Below are positions 56,187 to 64,000 of a stretch of 64,000 nt of DNA, piece by piece. The notes below the pieces were generated by a model. The model was not told the DNA's origin. It did not search any database and was given only the letters and a program-made list of their open reading frames with translations. The stretch's first letter is position 1. Each line of letters starts with the position of its first letter. The DNA lies in assembly GCA_963790335.1 (NCBI GenBank), contig CAWBOB010000003.1:1-64000 (forward strand). Direction: 5' to 3'. The stretch is from JAOUEA01 sp963790335 (GTDB lineage Bacteria; Actinomycetota; UBA4738; HRBIN12). The position numbers were made by a program, and so were the translations under genes.

Positions 56187-56309
56187 ATGGGCAGAGGAGA
56201 TCTCGCGAAGGTGCGCTCGGCGAAGGACCGCCAGCGAAAGAAGAAGTCACGCGACGCGCGCAAGGCCGTCGAGGCAGGAGCCGCGCGCAAGGCCGCCAAG
56301 AAGCGGTGA
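56187..56309 (+). CDS. 40-residue Lys/Arg/Ala-rich basic protein
   Basis: GAGGAG lies 12 nt before the ATG. The product starts MGRGDLAKVRSAKDRQRKKK and is almost entirely one basic helix ending ARKAAKKR; about 40 % Lys+Arg. It sits between proC and a sulfotransferase whose GTG overlaps its stop. A nucleic-acid or ribosome-binding role is plausible from charge alone; mycobacteria also carry very small basic proteins (bS22 type) downstream of proC, though the sequences differ. Confidence 0.65.
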   Translation: MGRGDLAKVRSAKDRQRKKKSRDARKAVEAGAARKAAKKR

Positions 56310-57251
56310 CCGAGGCGCCGCAGCTGCGGCGTTACCGAGGGTTCATGGCGGACAGCGACCGCTGGCGGCGATTCAGATTCAGGGACGACGACGTGGTCAT
56401 CACGACGCCGTCGAAGTGCGGCACCTCGTGGATGCAGACGATCGTCGGCATGCTCATCCTCGGCCGTCCCCGACCTGGACGAACCCATCAGCCGGCTCTC
56501 GCCGTGGCTCGACATGCAGATCCACACCGATGAGGAAGTCTTCGGTCGTCTCGAGCGTCAGAGCCACCGACGGTTCATCAAGACCCATACGCCGCTGGAC
56601 GGCATCCCGCGCCACCCATCGGCGACCTACATCTGCCTGATCCGTCATCCGCTCGACGTGGCGCTGTCCGACCGCGATCACGACGAGAACCAGCGGACCG
56701 ACGTCGCGGTCGCACTCCGGGTCGCCGCGTCGGGCGAGCCCGATCCCGAGGTCGGCCTCCCGGAACGAGGTCCCGACGACCCTGGTGACTACCTCCGCTG
56801 GTTCATCGACAACGACAACCAGCCGACCGGCAGCGGTCCGTACGGATTGGCCGACTACTGCCAGCAGGTCCTGACGTATTGGCACGCCCGTGCATCGCCC
56901 AACGTGCACCTGTTCCACTACGCCGACCTGTGGACCTCCCTGGATGATGAGATGCGCCGGGTGGCGGCGGCGCTCGACATCGCCGTCGCGGAAGAGCGCT
57001 GGCAGGAGTTCGTCGATGCCGCCCGGCTGGACTCGATGCGATCCCGCGCCGGCGTCACGGCCCCCGACGCCCATCTCGGCATCTGGCGTTCGGCCGAGGG
57101 GTTCTTCCGGGTGGGTGGCACCAGGGACTGGGCCTCGCTCCTCACCGAGAGCGATCTCGTCCACTTCCACGGGCGGCTGCGCGATCTCACCGGTGATGCC
57201 GCGGCCTGGATCCTGCGAGGGCGGGCCGGGTTCGGGGACAGGACTCCCTGA
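56306..57251 (+). CDS. PAPS-dependent sulfotransferase (one frame break)
   Basis: About 315 residues. GTG 56306 overlaps the previous stop. 5'-phosphosulfate loop VVITTPSKCGTSWMQTIVGML (K-x-GTSW); a break near 56465 leads to EPISRLSPWLDMQIHTDEE, FIKTHTPLDGIP, and the 3'-phosphate motif YICLIRHPLDVALS, then VHLFHYADLWTSLDDEMRRVAAAL. Cytosolic-type sulfotransferase fold. Acceptor unknown; actinobacterial relatives sulfate lipids, hydroxylated metabolites or glycopeptides. PAPS would come from APS made by Sat plus an APS kinase not in the window. Confidence 0.85.
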
Positions 57252-57306
57252 GGATCCGGCGTGCGTCGCCTCAAGATGCCGCTCAACGATGCCGATTCCA
57301 CCCAGG

Positions 57307-57814
57307 ATGCTGTCCGCCCGGCGCTTGCTCTCCTCGCTCGGCCTCGCCCTGATCGTCATCGGCCTGACGCCGCTCGACGTCGCCGGGCGCACCTGGGATG
57401 GCGAGCGTGGATGCGTGGATCGTCTCGGGGCGCAAGGGCCCGATCGGCGCCACGGTGCACAGCTCTGACGGTGACGGACAGACACTCACACGCCGCATCG
57501 TGGCCGGGCGCAAGGTCACGTTCACGATCTCCGCGAAGCGCACGGGAACCGGGCGGAGCTCCGTGACGTTCCTCGGTTGCGCCGGAGCGCCGGGGTTCGC
57601 GGTGACCTACCGGCTTCCCGACGGCACCGTGGTCACGCTCGACGTGACCGGGAGGGGCTACGCCTACCGCCAGGTCGACGTCGGGCAGATCGTGCGCATG
57701 CGACTGACGGTCGACACGGCGCCGAGCAGGGCGGGTGACGAGGCGTTCTGCGGGGTGGGCGCCTATACGCCCGACCGCGGTGACGTGGTCGGTGCCCGCA
57801 TCGTCGCGGTGTAG
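57307..57814 (+). CDS. Hypothetical secreted beta-rich protein (one frame break)
   Basis: ATG 57307 gives a signal peptide (ARRLLSSLGLALIVIGLTPLDVAG); a break near 57395 continues as MASVDAWIVSGRKGPIGATVHSS, KVTFTISAKRTGTGRSSVTFLGCAG, GFAVTYRLPDGTVVTLDVTG to ARIVAV. Two Cys (FLGCAG, EAFCGVG) could form a disulfide. About 168 residues, no family recognised. Confidence 0.5.
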
Positions 57815-57849
57815 TCGTCCGTCTTCCGACGCGTCGATACGGCGGGTGG

Positions 57850-58640
57850 TCAGCGTGTCGCGATGCGGTTCCGCAGCGTGCCGATGCCCTCGGCGGCCAG
57901 CTCCACGAGCGCTCCCGGCCACAGGCGGCGCGACGGGTCGGCGTCATCGTCGATCGCCGGGAACGGTCCGAGCGCGAACGCATCGCCGCGCTCGAGCACG
58001 GCGTGTTCGCGACACCGACGCGATCAGCTCGAACAGCGAGGTCGCGGTGCCGTTGAGGTTCCCCTTCATCACGTCGCGCTCGTCGACCTTCACCTGCACG
58101 AACGTCGTCTGCGGGATCCAGCTCGTCCGCGGTGACGACGCACGGTCCGACCGAGATGGGCACGCCATCGGCCGACTCGACCGGCGCGCCGTCGGCGGAG
58201 CGAGCCCTCCAGTCGTTCACGAGCGTGTAGCCGAACACCTCGGCGCGAACCTCGTCGGGGGTGATCCTCGACGCCTCGTTGCCGATGATCGCTGCGACCA
58301 GCGGCTCGTAGTCGAGCCATGCCGCTCCGTCGGGCCAGGGCACGGCCTGCTCGGGACCCACGATGCGCCGATCGACGTCCATGGCCCGCGGCGAGAGGAG
58401 CGACGCTGGGAACAGCGGGGTCAGGATGCGAGGGGTCGGCACACGCCAGTTCCACGCATCGTCGCGTTCCAGGGCGGCACGGGCGGCATCCATGACGCTG
58501 CCTCGGCTGCTCGAGACCAGATCCTCGAGGGTGGCGGGGAAGGCCGGATGCCCGACAACGTCGGGAAGGTCGACCACCTCGCCCTCGATGATCGCTCCCA
58601 GTCGCCGGTGCCCCCCCCGGTCGTAGGTCACGAGCCTCAT
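57850..58640 (-). CDS. Fumarylacetoacetate hydrolase family protein (frames broken)
   Basis: About 260 residues. N-terminal MRLVTYDRGGHRRLGAIIEGEVVDLP; core LDYEPLVAAIIGNEASRITPDEVRAEVFGYTLVNDW with the acidic metal ligands; after breaks between 58000 and 58130, TTFVQVKVDERDVMKGNLNGTATSLFELIASVS, then AIDDDADPSRRLWPG and GIGTLRNRIATR. FAH-fold enzymes are Mg2+ C-C hydrolases, hydratases or oxaloacetate decarboxylases; substrate unknown. Confidence 0.78.
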
Positions 58641-58703
58641 CAGGGAGCCGAAGCATACGCCCGTCGGGTCGCGATTTCCGGCTTTTCGGGCTACCGGATC
58701 CGA

Positions 58704-59997
58704 TCATCGTTCGACGGCGAAGAGGGCCCACGTGCCGGGGACGCCCTTGAGGGTGTGCTCCCCCCGAGGCACGAAGGTGTTGCCGGATCCGGCCACGAGA
58801 TCGGTCACGGTGCGGGACACGAGTACCTCTCCAGGCTCGGCTTGGCTCATCACCCTCGCGCCGATCACGACGGCGATCCCGGCCGGCTTCGGGCCCAGCA
58901 ACTCGCACTCTCCGGTGTGCAGACCGGCGCGGACCTGCAGCCCTCGATCGGCGGCCTCCGCGACGATCGCCTTCGCACACTCGATCGCCCGCGCAGGACC
59001 GTCGAACCGGCAGAAGAAGCCGTCGCCCGCGCTGTCGACCTCGGTGCCCCTGAAGCGCGTCAGAGCCCGGCGCACGTCGTCATGGTGCTGCCCGAGCACG
59101 TCCTTCCACGCCCGGTCGCCGATCGCAGCCGCCATCGAGGTCGAATCGGTGAGGTCGGTGAACAGCAAGGTCGCGAGCACGGATTCCGGCACGACCGGCA
59201 CCGTCCCCTCCTTCACGGCCCCGATGATCAGCTCGGCGAGCTGTTCGCCGTCGACGTACGGGTCGACGCCGGAGCTCGGGAGGGCGACGGACTGACGCCC
59301 CTGGGATGCGCTCCGCCACCGCCAGCGCTGCCTCGCTGCTGTCGGCCGGATACGCGACGAGCGTCGGAACCCGGATCGTCGGAAGCACGTCGCTCATGTC
59401 GGTCTCCAACTGCATCCGCGTGAATGCCGCGGCTCCGCTCGGGCTCACGGCTGCGCGCTGCATCCAGACGAACCAATCCAAGAGGTCGGGGTCGTGGCTG
59501 TAGTTGGGGCTGATCTCCCTCGCGAAGTCCTCCATCCAGGTCCGTTCTCCCCAATGCTCGCGAGCCTCGCGCACCAAGGCATTCTTCGTCTCTTCGTCCT
59601 CGTCGAAGGTCGTGTACGGCCAGTGCAGGATGAGGTTGCGGCAACGTTCGGGATGCGTCGAGGCGAACAGCGCGCAGACGTTGGCGCTCTCGGCGACCCC
59701 GAACAACGACGTCTGGTCCAGCCCCGTCGCGTCGAGGACCGCGTTGATGTCATCCATCCGTGACTCGAGCGTCACGATGCGCGGGCGGTCCGACAGACCG
59801 GTCCCGCGAGGGTTGTAGACGATCAGGTGGAGATGTTCCGAGAGGCGGTCGAGGAACGCACGGGTGTGTGGCGCCGTCCAGAGCGCCTCGATCGTGCAGA
59901 GGTGCGGCGCGTAGATGAGGGGAGGACCGTCGCCGACCGACTGGTAGGCGATCGCGACGCTTCCCGAGCGGGCGTAGCGAACGTCCGGGATATCCAC
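58704..59997 (-). CDS. Alpha/beta-hydrolase - class III adenylate/guanylate cyclase fusion (one frame break)
   Basis: About 430 residues. GTG 59997 starts an alpha/beta-hydrolase domain (residues 1-250: YQSVGDGPPLIYAPHL, YNPRGTGLSDRP, elbow FGVAESANVCALFAST, VPTLVAYPADSSEAALAVAERIPGA); the nucleophile region AESAN is not the classical GxSxG, so it may be a sensor. After a break near 59255 the cyclase homology domain follows: ATLLFTDLTDSTSMAAAIGDRAWKDVL (metal Asp pair), FRGTEVDSAGDGFFCRFDGPARAIECA, VRAGLHTGECELL and GARVMSQAEPGEVLVS. Common in actinobacteria as a stimulus-coupled cNMP synthase. Confidence 0.82.
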
Positions 59998-60125
59998 CGG
60001 AGCATCCTGCCACAGCCCGCGATGCCGACCTGCGGATGGGCGGGCCGATGGACGCTCGGCTAGCATGGCGCCCTCGCGCCGATCCGCCGTTCCGCGTGTC
60101 GCGCACGATCGAAGGAGGTTCCGCG

Positions 60126-61696
60126 ATGACCGAGAAGTTCCGGATCACCTACGCGACCATGTCGGCCGACAACGAGGAGCTGCAGGCGACCTACGACGAC
60201 GCCGCCGAGCGCGCCCGAGCCGAGCTCGGCAAGGACTATCCGGTGATCGTGAACGGCGAGGAGCGCTGGCGCGACGAGAAGTACGAGGAACCGTCGCCGA
60301 TCGACTCCGACATCATCATCGGGCGTTTCTCCCAGGCCACGACCGAAGACGTCGACGACGCCGTGGCGGCCGCGAAGGGCTTCCAGCTCGAGTGGGACCG
60401 CATGGGCTGGCAGGAGCGGGTGCGTATCCTGCGCAACGTCGCCGACATCATGGAAGACCGCGTCTTCGACCTCGCCGCGCTCATGGCCTACGAGGTCGGC
60501 AAGAGCCGGCTCGAGGCGCTCGGCGACGTGCAGGAGACGGCGGAGCTGATCCGCTGGAACTGCGACGAGATGGAGAGCCACGACGGCTTCCGCGTGCCGA
60601 TGAGCGGCATGGGGGCCGCGGGGGACTACTACGACGTGCTCCGGCCGCACGGCGTGTGGGCCGTCATCAGTCCCTTCAACTTCCCGATGGCCCTGTCGGG
60701 CGGCCCGTCGAGCGGGGCCCTGGTGGCGGGCAACACCGTCGTGCTGAAGCCCTCGAACCAGGGCGCGCTGCTCGGCTACAAGCTCTACGAGTGCTACCGC
60801 GACGGTGGCGTGCCGCCGGGAGCGTTCCACCTGGTGACGGGGCGGGGCGCCGTGGCCGGCGACCACCTGTGGCACCACCCCGACGTGAACGGCATCACGT
60901 TCACCGGGTCCTACCCGGTGGGCATGGACATCTACAAGCACTTCTCCACCGACGTGCCCAAGCCGGTGATCTGCGAGATGGGCGGCAAGAACCCCACGAT
61001 CGTCACGAAGAACGCCGACCTCGACAAGGCGACCGACGGTGTGCATGCGCAGCGCCTTCGGCTTCGGCGGGCAGAAGTGCTCGGCGAACTGCAGCGCGTC
61101 TACGTCGAGCGCGAGGTCTACGACGACTTCCTGTCACAGCTCAAGACGAAGGCCGAGGCGATCAAGGTCGGCAACCCGATCGAGCGCGACGTCTACATGG
61201 GTCCGATCATCAACGAGCCCGCGCTGGAGACCTACGAGGAGGCCGCCGAGGAAGCCCGCAAGAACGGCACGATCGTCACCGGCGGGCAGCGCATCACCGA
61301 GGGCGACTTCGGCCGCGGCCTGTTCGTCGAGCCCACGATCGTCGAGGTACCCGAGGACAGCTGGATCTGGCGCAAGGAGCTGTTCGTGCCGTTCGTGGCG
61401 GTGGCGCCGTTACGAGGAGCTCGACGAGGCGATCGAGAAGGCCAACGACACCGAGTACGGCCTCACCGCGGGCCTGTTCAGCGAGGACCGCAGCGAGATC
61501 GACGAGTGGCTCGACCGCATCCAGGCCGGCGTCGTCTACGTGAACCGCCGCGCCGGGCTCGACCACGGGAGCCTGGCCGGGCGTGCAGCCCTTCGGAGGC
61601 TGGAAGGGCTCGGGCACGACCGGCAAGGCCGGCGGCGGTCCCTACTACGTGCTGCAGTACCTGCGCGAGCAGTCGCGGACGGTGATCGAGGAGTGA
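60126..61696 (+). CDS. Aldehyde dehydrogenase, P5C-dehydrogenase-like (frames broken)
   Basis: About 525 residues, GAAGGAGG before the ATG. Motifs: PVIVNGEERWRDEKYEEPSP, DIMEDRVFDLAALMAYEVGKSRLEA, VISPFNFPMALSGGPSSGALVAGNTVVLKPS, NGITFTGSYPVGMDIYKHF, ICEMGGKNPTIVTKNADLDKA; after breaks near 61040-61085 GFGGQKCSA (catalytic Cys), KVGNPIERDVYMGPIINEPALE, KELFVPFVAVAPL and QPFGGWKGSG. The wording resembles glutamate-semialdehyde dehydrogenase (RocA type). Operon with the aminotransferase by GTGA overlap, so it may oxidise the semialdehyde that enzyme makes. Confidence 0.85.
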
Positions 61697-62998
61697 GCCT
61701 GGAGGACATGGAGCTCGAGGGGCTCGCCGCGCACGCGCAGGCCCAAGCTCATCACGGAGGTTCCCGGCCCGGAGGCGATGGCGCGTATCGAGCGCGACCG
61801 CAGGGTCACGTCGCCGTCGCTCCCTCGCGCGTACCCGTTCGTGCCCCGCCGCGGGGCGGGTTCCATCGTCGAGGACGTCGACGGCAACATCTTCCTCGAC
61901 CTCAACGCCGGCATCGCGGTCACCAGCACCGGCCATTGCCACCCGCGGGTCGTCGAGGCCGTGCAGCGTCAGGCGACCCAGCTGCTGCACTACTCGGCGA
62001 GCGACTTCTTCCTGCCGATCTACTCCGACGTGTGCGAGCGGCTCGACGCGATGGCGCCGTTCGGAGGGGCCCGGGCGCGGAGCTTCCTCACGAACTCCGG
62101 GACCGAGGCGGTCGAAGCCGCGATCAAGCTCGCGCGGTTCTCGACGGGTCGCCAGTACCTGATCGGCTTCTACCAGTCGTTCCACGGCCGCTCGATGGGG
62201 TCGGTCACGCTCACCGCGTCGAAGGCGCGGTACCGCACGAACTTCGGGCCGTTGATGCCGAGCGTCTACCACTCGTTCTACGGTGACTTCGACTACCTCG
62301 AGCAGGTGCTGTTCAAGCGCATCGTCTCACCGACCGAGGTCGCCGCGATCGTCGTCGAGTCATGGCTCGGCGAGGGCGGGTACGTGCTGCCCCCCGAGGG
62401 ATGGTTCACGTACCTGCGCGAGCTCTGTGACCGGCACGGCATCCTGCTCGTCTGCGACGAGGTGCAGTCGGGCATGGGGCGCAGCGGCACGATGTGGGCG
62501 ATCGAGCAGGAAGGCGTGACGCCCGACATCGTCACCGCCGGCAAGGGCATCGCGAGCGGGCTTCCGCTCGGCGCGATGATCGCGCGCGACGACCTGATGA
62601 CATGGGAGCTCGGCGCGCACGGTTCGACCTACGGCGGCTCGCCACTCTCGTGCGCCGCAGCCCTCGCGACGTTCGACGTCATCGACGAGGAAGGGCTGAT
62701 GGCCAACGCGTCGGCGGTGGGCGAGGTGCTGCTCGACGGTCTCCGCGAGATCGCCGGGCGACACCCGGTCGTCACCGACGTGCGCGGACGGGCGCTGTGG
62801 ATCGGGGTGTCGTTCGACGACCACGATCGGAGCGCCGCGGTCGAGCAGGCCGCGTTCCGGCGCGGGCTGTTGGTGCTCGGATGCGGCGACGACGCCATCC
62901 GCATCTCGCCCGCACTCGTGTTCCGCGAGGACCAAGCGCGGGTCGCCCTCGAGATCTTCGAGGAAGCGGTCGCCGAGGTCGAAGCCGTCGGAACGTAG
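61693..62998 (+). CDS. Class III (omega-amino acid/GABA-type) aminotransferase (one frame break)
   Basis: About 435 residues, GTG overlapping the ALDH stop. MELEGLAAHAQ, break near 61740, then RPKLITEVPGP-like start, VDGNIFLDLNAGIAVTSTGHCHPRVVEAVQRQ, FLTNSGTEAVEAAIKLAR, FYQSFHGRSMGSVTLTASKARY, LLVCDEVQSGMGRSG (PLP Asp), DIVTAGKGIASGLPLGA (PLP Lys) and STYGGSPLSCAAA. The N-terminal pattern fits 4-aminobutyrate/5-aminovalerate aminotransferases. Product semialdehyde would feed the upstream dehydrogenase. Confidence 0.9.
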
Positions 62999-63011
62999 GC
63001 TGCCGACCACC

Positions 63012-63143
63012 GTGCAGACCGCGTTCATGGAGGCGCCCGGTTGGGGCGGCCCGAGCATGTGGTCGCAGGACTCCATGATCGTGATGGCCGACCCTGAGGG
63101 CAACGAGTTCTGCGTGGAACGCGGCCCGGGCGACGAGCCATGA
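63012..63143 (+). pseudogene. Truncated glyoxalase-fold (VOC) fragment
   Basis: 43 codons ending VMADPEGNEFCVERGPGDEP; the DPEGNEFCV ending equals that of the complete VOC gene that follows (LDPEGNEFCV). Only the last strand-helix part of the domain is present, so this looks like a remnant of a tandem duplication. Its stop overlaps the next ATG (ATGA), so it may still be translated as a coupling leader. Confidence 0.6.
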
Positions 63144-63529
63144 GCTCGACGATCGACACACTCACGGTCGACTGCACCGACCCCGGAGTGGTCGGACGAT
63201 TCTGGGCTGAGGCCCTGGGTTGGCGGATCGTCGACCAAGGCGATGGCGAGCTCGAGATCGTCGACCCCGCGGGCCTCGACCGTCCGATGCTGTTCCAGGT
63301 CGTGCCGGAGCCGAAGTCGGCCAAGAACCGCTGGCACCTCGACCTCCGTCCGCGAACATCGATGGCGGACGAGGTCACCCGGCTCGTGCACACAGGTGCG
63401 AGTGTCCTCGAACGCATCGACGAACGTGACGGTTCCTGGACGGTGATGCTCGATCCTGAGGGCAACGAGTTCTGCGTGCTGCTGGGTTCCGAGGATGGCT
63501 GGTCGCCCGATGAGCGAGGGAGCGTGTGA
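63140..63529 (+). CDS. Glyoxalase_6-type VOC protein
   Basis: 129 residues, intact: IDTLTVDCTDPGVVGRFWAEALGWRIV, LFQVVPEPKSAKNRWHLDLRP, GASVLERIDERDGSWTVMLDPEGNEFCVLL. The KNRxHLD motif and DPEGNEFCV end define this small VOC group with unknown ligand. Overlaps both neighbours by 4 nt, so it belongs to the aminotransferase/CoA-transferase operon. Confidence 0.85.
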   Translation: MSSTIDTLTVDCTDPGVVGRFWAEALGWRIVDQGDGELEIVDPAGLDRPMLFQVVPEPKSAKNRWHLDLRPRTSMADEVTRLVHTGASVLERIDERDGSWTVMLDPEGNEFCVLLGSEDGWSPDERGSV

Positions 63530-64000
63530 CGGCGTCGAAGCTCACCACGATGCAGGACGCTGTACGCGAGCTCGTGCGCGACGGCGACACCGTGGCGATC
63601 GAAGGCTTCACCCACCTGATCTGCTTCGCGGCGGGGCACGAGATCATCCGTCAGCGGCGCCGAGACCTCACGCTCGCCCGCATGACGCCCGATGTCGTCT
63701 ACGACCAGATGATCGGGGCGGGCGTCGCGACGAAGCTCATCTTCAGCTGGATGGGCAACCCCGGGGTCGGCAACCTGCACGCGGTGCGCAGGCGCATCGA
63801 GCATGCCGACCCCGCCCCGCTCGAGATCGAGGAGTACTCGCACTTCGGCATGGTCTGCCGGTACATGGCTGGCGCGGCGAACCTGCCGTTCTTCCCGATC
63901 CGGAGCTACTACGAGTCCGACATCCCCACGGTCAATCCCAAGATCGTGCCCATGACCTCGCCGTACGACGACGCCGACGAGGTCTACGTCGTGCCGCCGC
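63526..64000 (+). CDS. CoA-transferase family I, subunit A (runs off the right edge)
   Basis: GTG 63526 overlaps the VOC stop. 158 residues are visible: TMQDAVRELVRDGDTVAIEGFTHLICFAAGHEIIRQ, LTLARMTPDVVYDQMIGAGVATKLIFSWMGNPGVG, EIEEYSHFGMVCRYMAGAANLPFFPIRSYYESDIP and the start of the next strand. This matches the glutaconate-CoA-transferase-like alpha group that includes mycobacterial IpdA. The catalytic Glu is on subunit B, expected just downstream. Substrate unknown. Confidence 0.88.
   Translation, partial: MTASKLTTMQDAVRELVRDGDTVAIEGFTHLICFAAGHEIIRQRRRDLTLARMTPDVVYDQMIGAGVATKLIFSWMGNPGVGNLHAVRRRIEHADPAPLEIEEYSHFGMVCRYMAGAANLPFFPIRSYYESDIPTVNPKIVPMTSPYDDADEVYVVPP

Overview
The window is about 70 % GC, gene-dense, and reads as chromosome from an uncultured Actinomycetota. 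The indicators are an MshA-type mycothiol glycosyltransferase, a GlnR-like orphan regulator, a bidomain GlnE with two type I glutamine synthetases, an RsiG-like (WhiG anti-sigma) protein, a DinB2-like polymerase and many leaderless starts (TANNNT about 6-9 nt before the start codon). No rRNA, IS element, integrase or CRISPR array was found; there is one tRNA, Lys(TTT).

Layout. 1-13.6 kb: DUF4331 protein (cut by the left edge), EamA exporter, SGNH lipoprotein, membrane coiled-coil protein, 5'-3' exonuclease, AlkA-type glycosylase, homocysteine methyltransferase, tRNA-Lys, SIMPL protein, NAD+ synthetase, hemerythrin-like protein and cupredoxin. 13.6-26.4 kb: glnA2, then a divergent leucine/isovalerate catabolic cluster (carboxyltransferase, enoyl-CoA hydratase, biotin carboxylase and HMG-CoA lyase on minus; acyl-CoA dehydrogenase and acyl-CoA synthetase on plus), then glnE. 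26.4-34.3 kb: SDR, MscL, membrane protein, molybdopterin oxidoreductase, FAS1 lipoprotein, DinB2-like polymerase and a Calx-beta secreted protein. 34.3-39.6 kb: accessory stretch with glyoxalase-fold proteins, a SAM-clan riboswitch in front of an unknown gene, and a lower-GC island holding an MspJI/AspBHI-like modification-dependent restriction endonuclease. 39.6-44.6 kb: glnA1 with a possible GlnR site, a 30-residue membrane protein, a flavin monooxygenase, glnR, a hydrolase and a MoaD-like protein. 44.6-56.2 kb: lipid kinase, sulfatase, cysH/sat, an M23 peptidase, rsiG, an HD-GYP protein, asparaginase II, mshA, a structured RNA candidate, tetR and proC. 56.2-64 kb: basic small protein, sulfotransferase, FAH hydrolase, hydrolase-cyclase fusion, then an ALDH / aminotransferase / glyoxalase / CoA-transferase operon running off the right edge.

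How the genes work together. GlnR, glnA1, glnE and glnA2 form a nitrogen-assimilation set spread over 30 kb. The liu-type genes cover isovaleryl-CoA to acetoacetate plus acetyl-CoA. Sat, CysH and the sulfotransferase handle sulfate. RsiG and the HD-GYP protein are neighbours and both belong to cyclic-di-GMP biology.

Quality warning. Many genes are broken by single- or dinucleotide frameshifts although the protein on both sides stays conserved. Breaks are dense at 3.5-4.5, 23.7-33.7, 42-42.8 and 61-61.7 kb and absent over 42.8-56.3 kb. I interpret them as sequence errors and annotate such genes as single CDSs spanning all frames.
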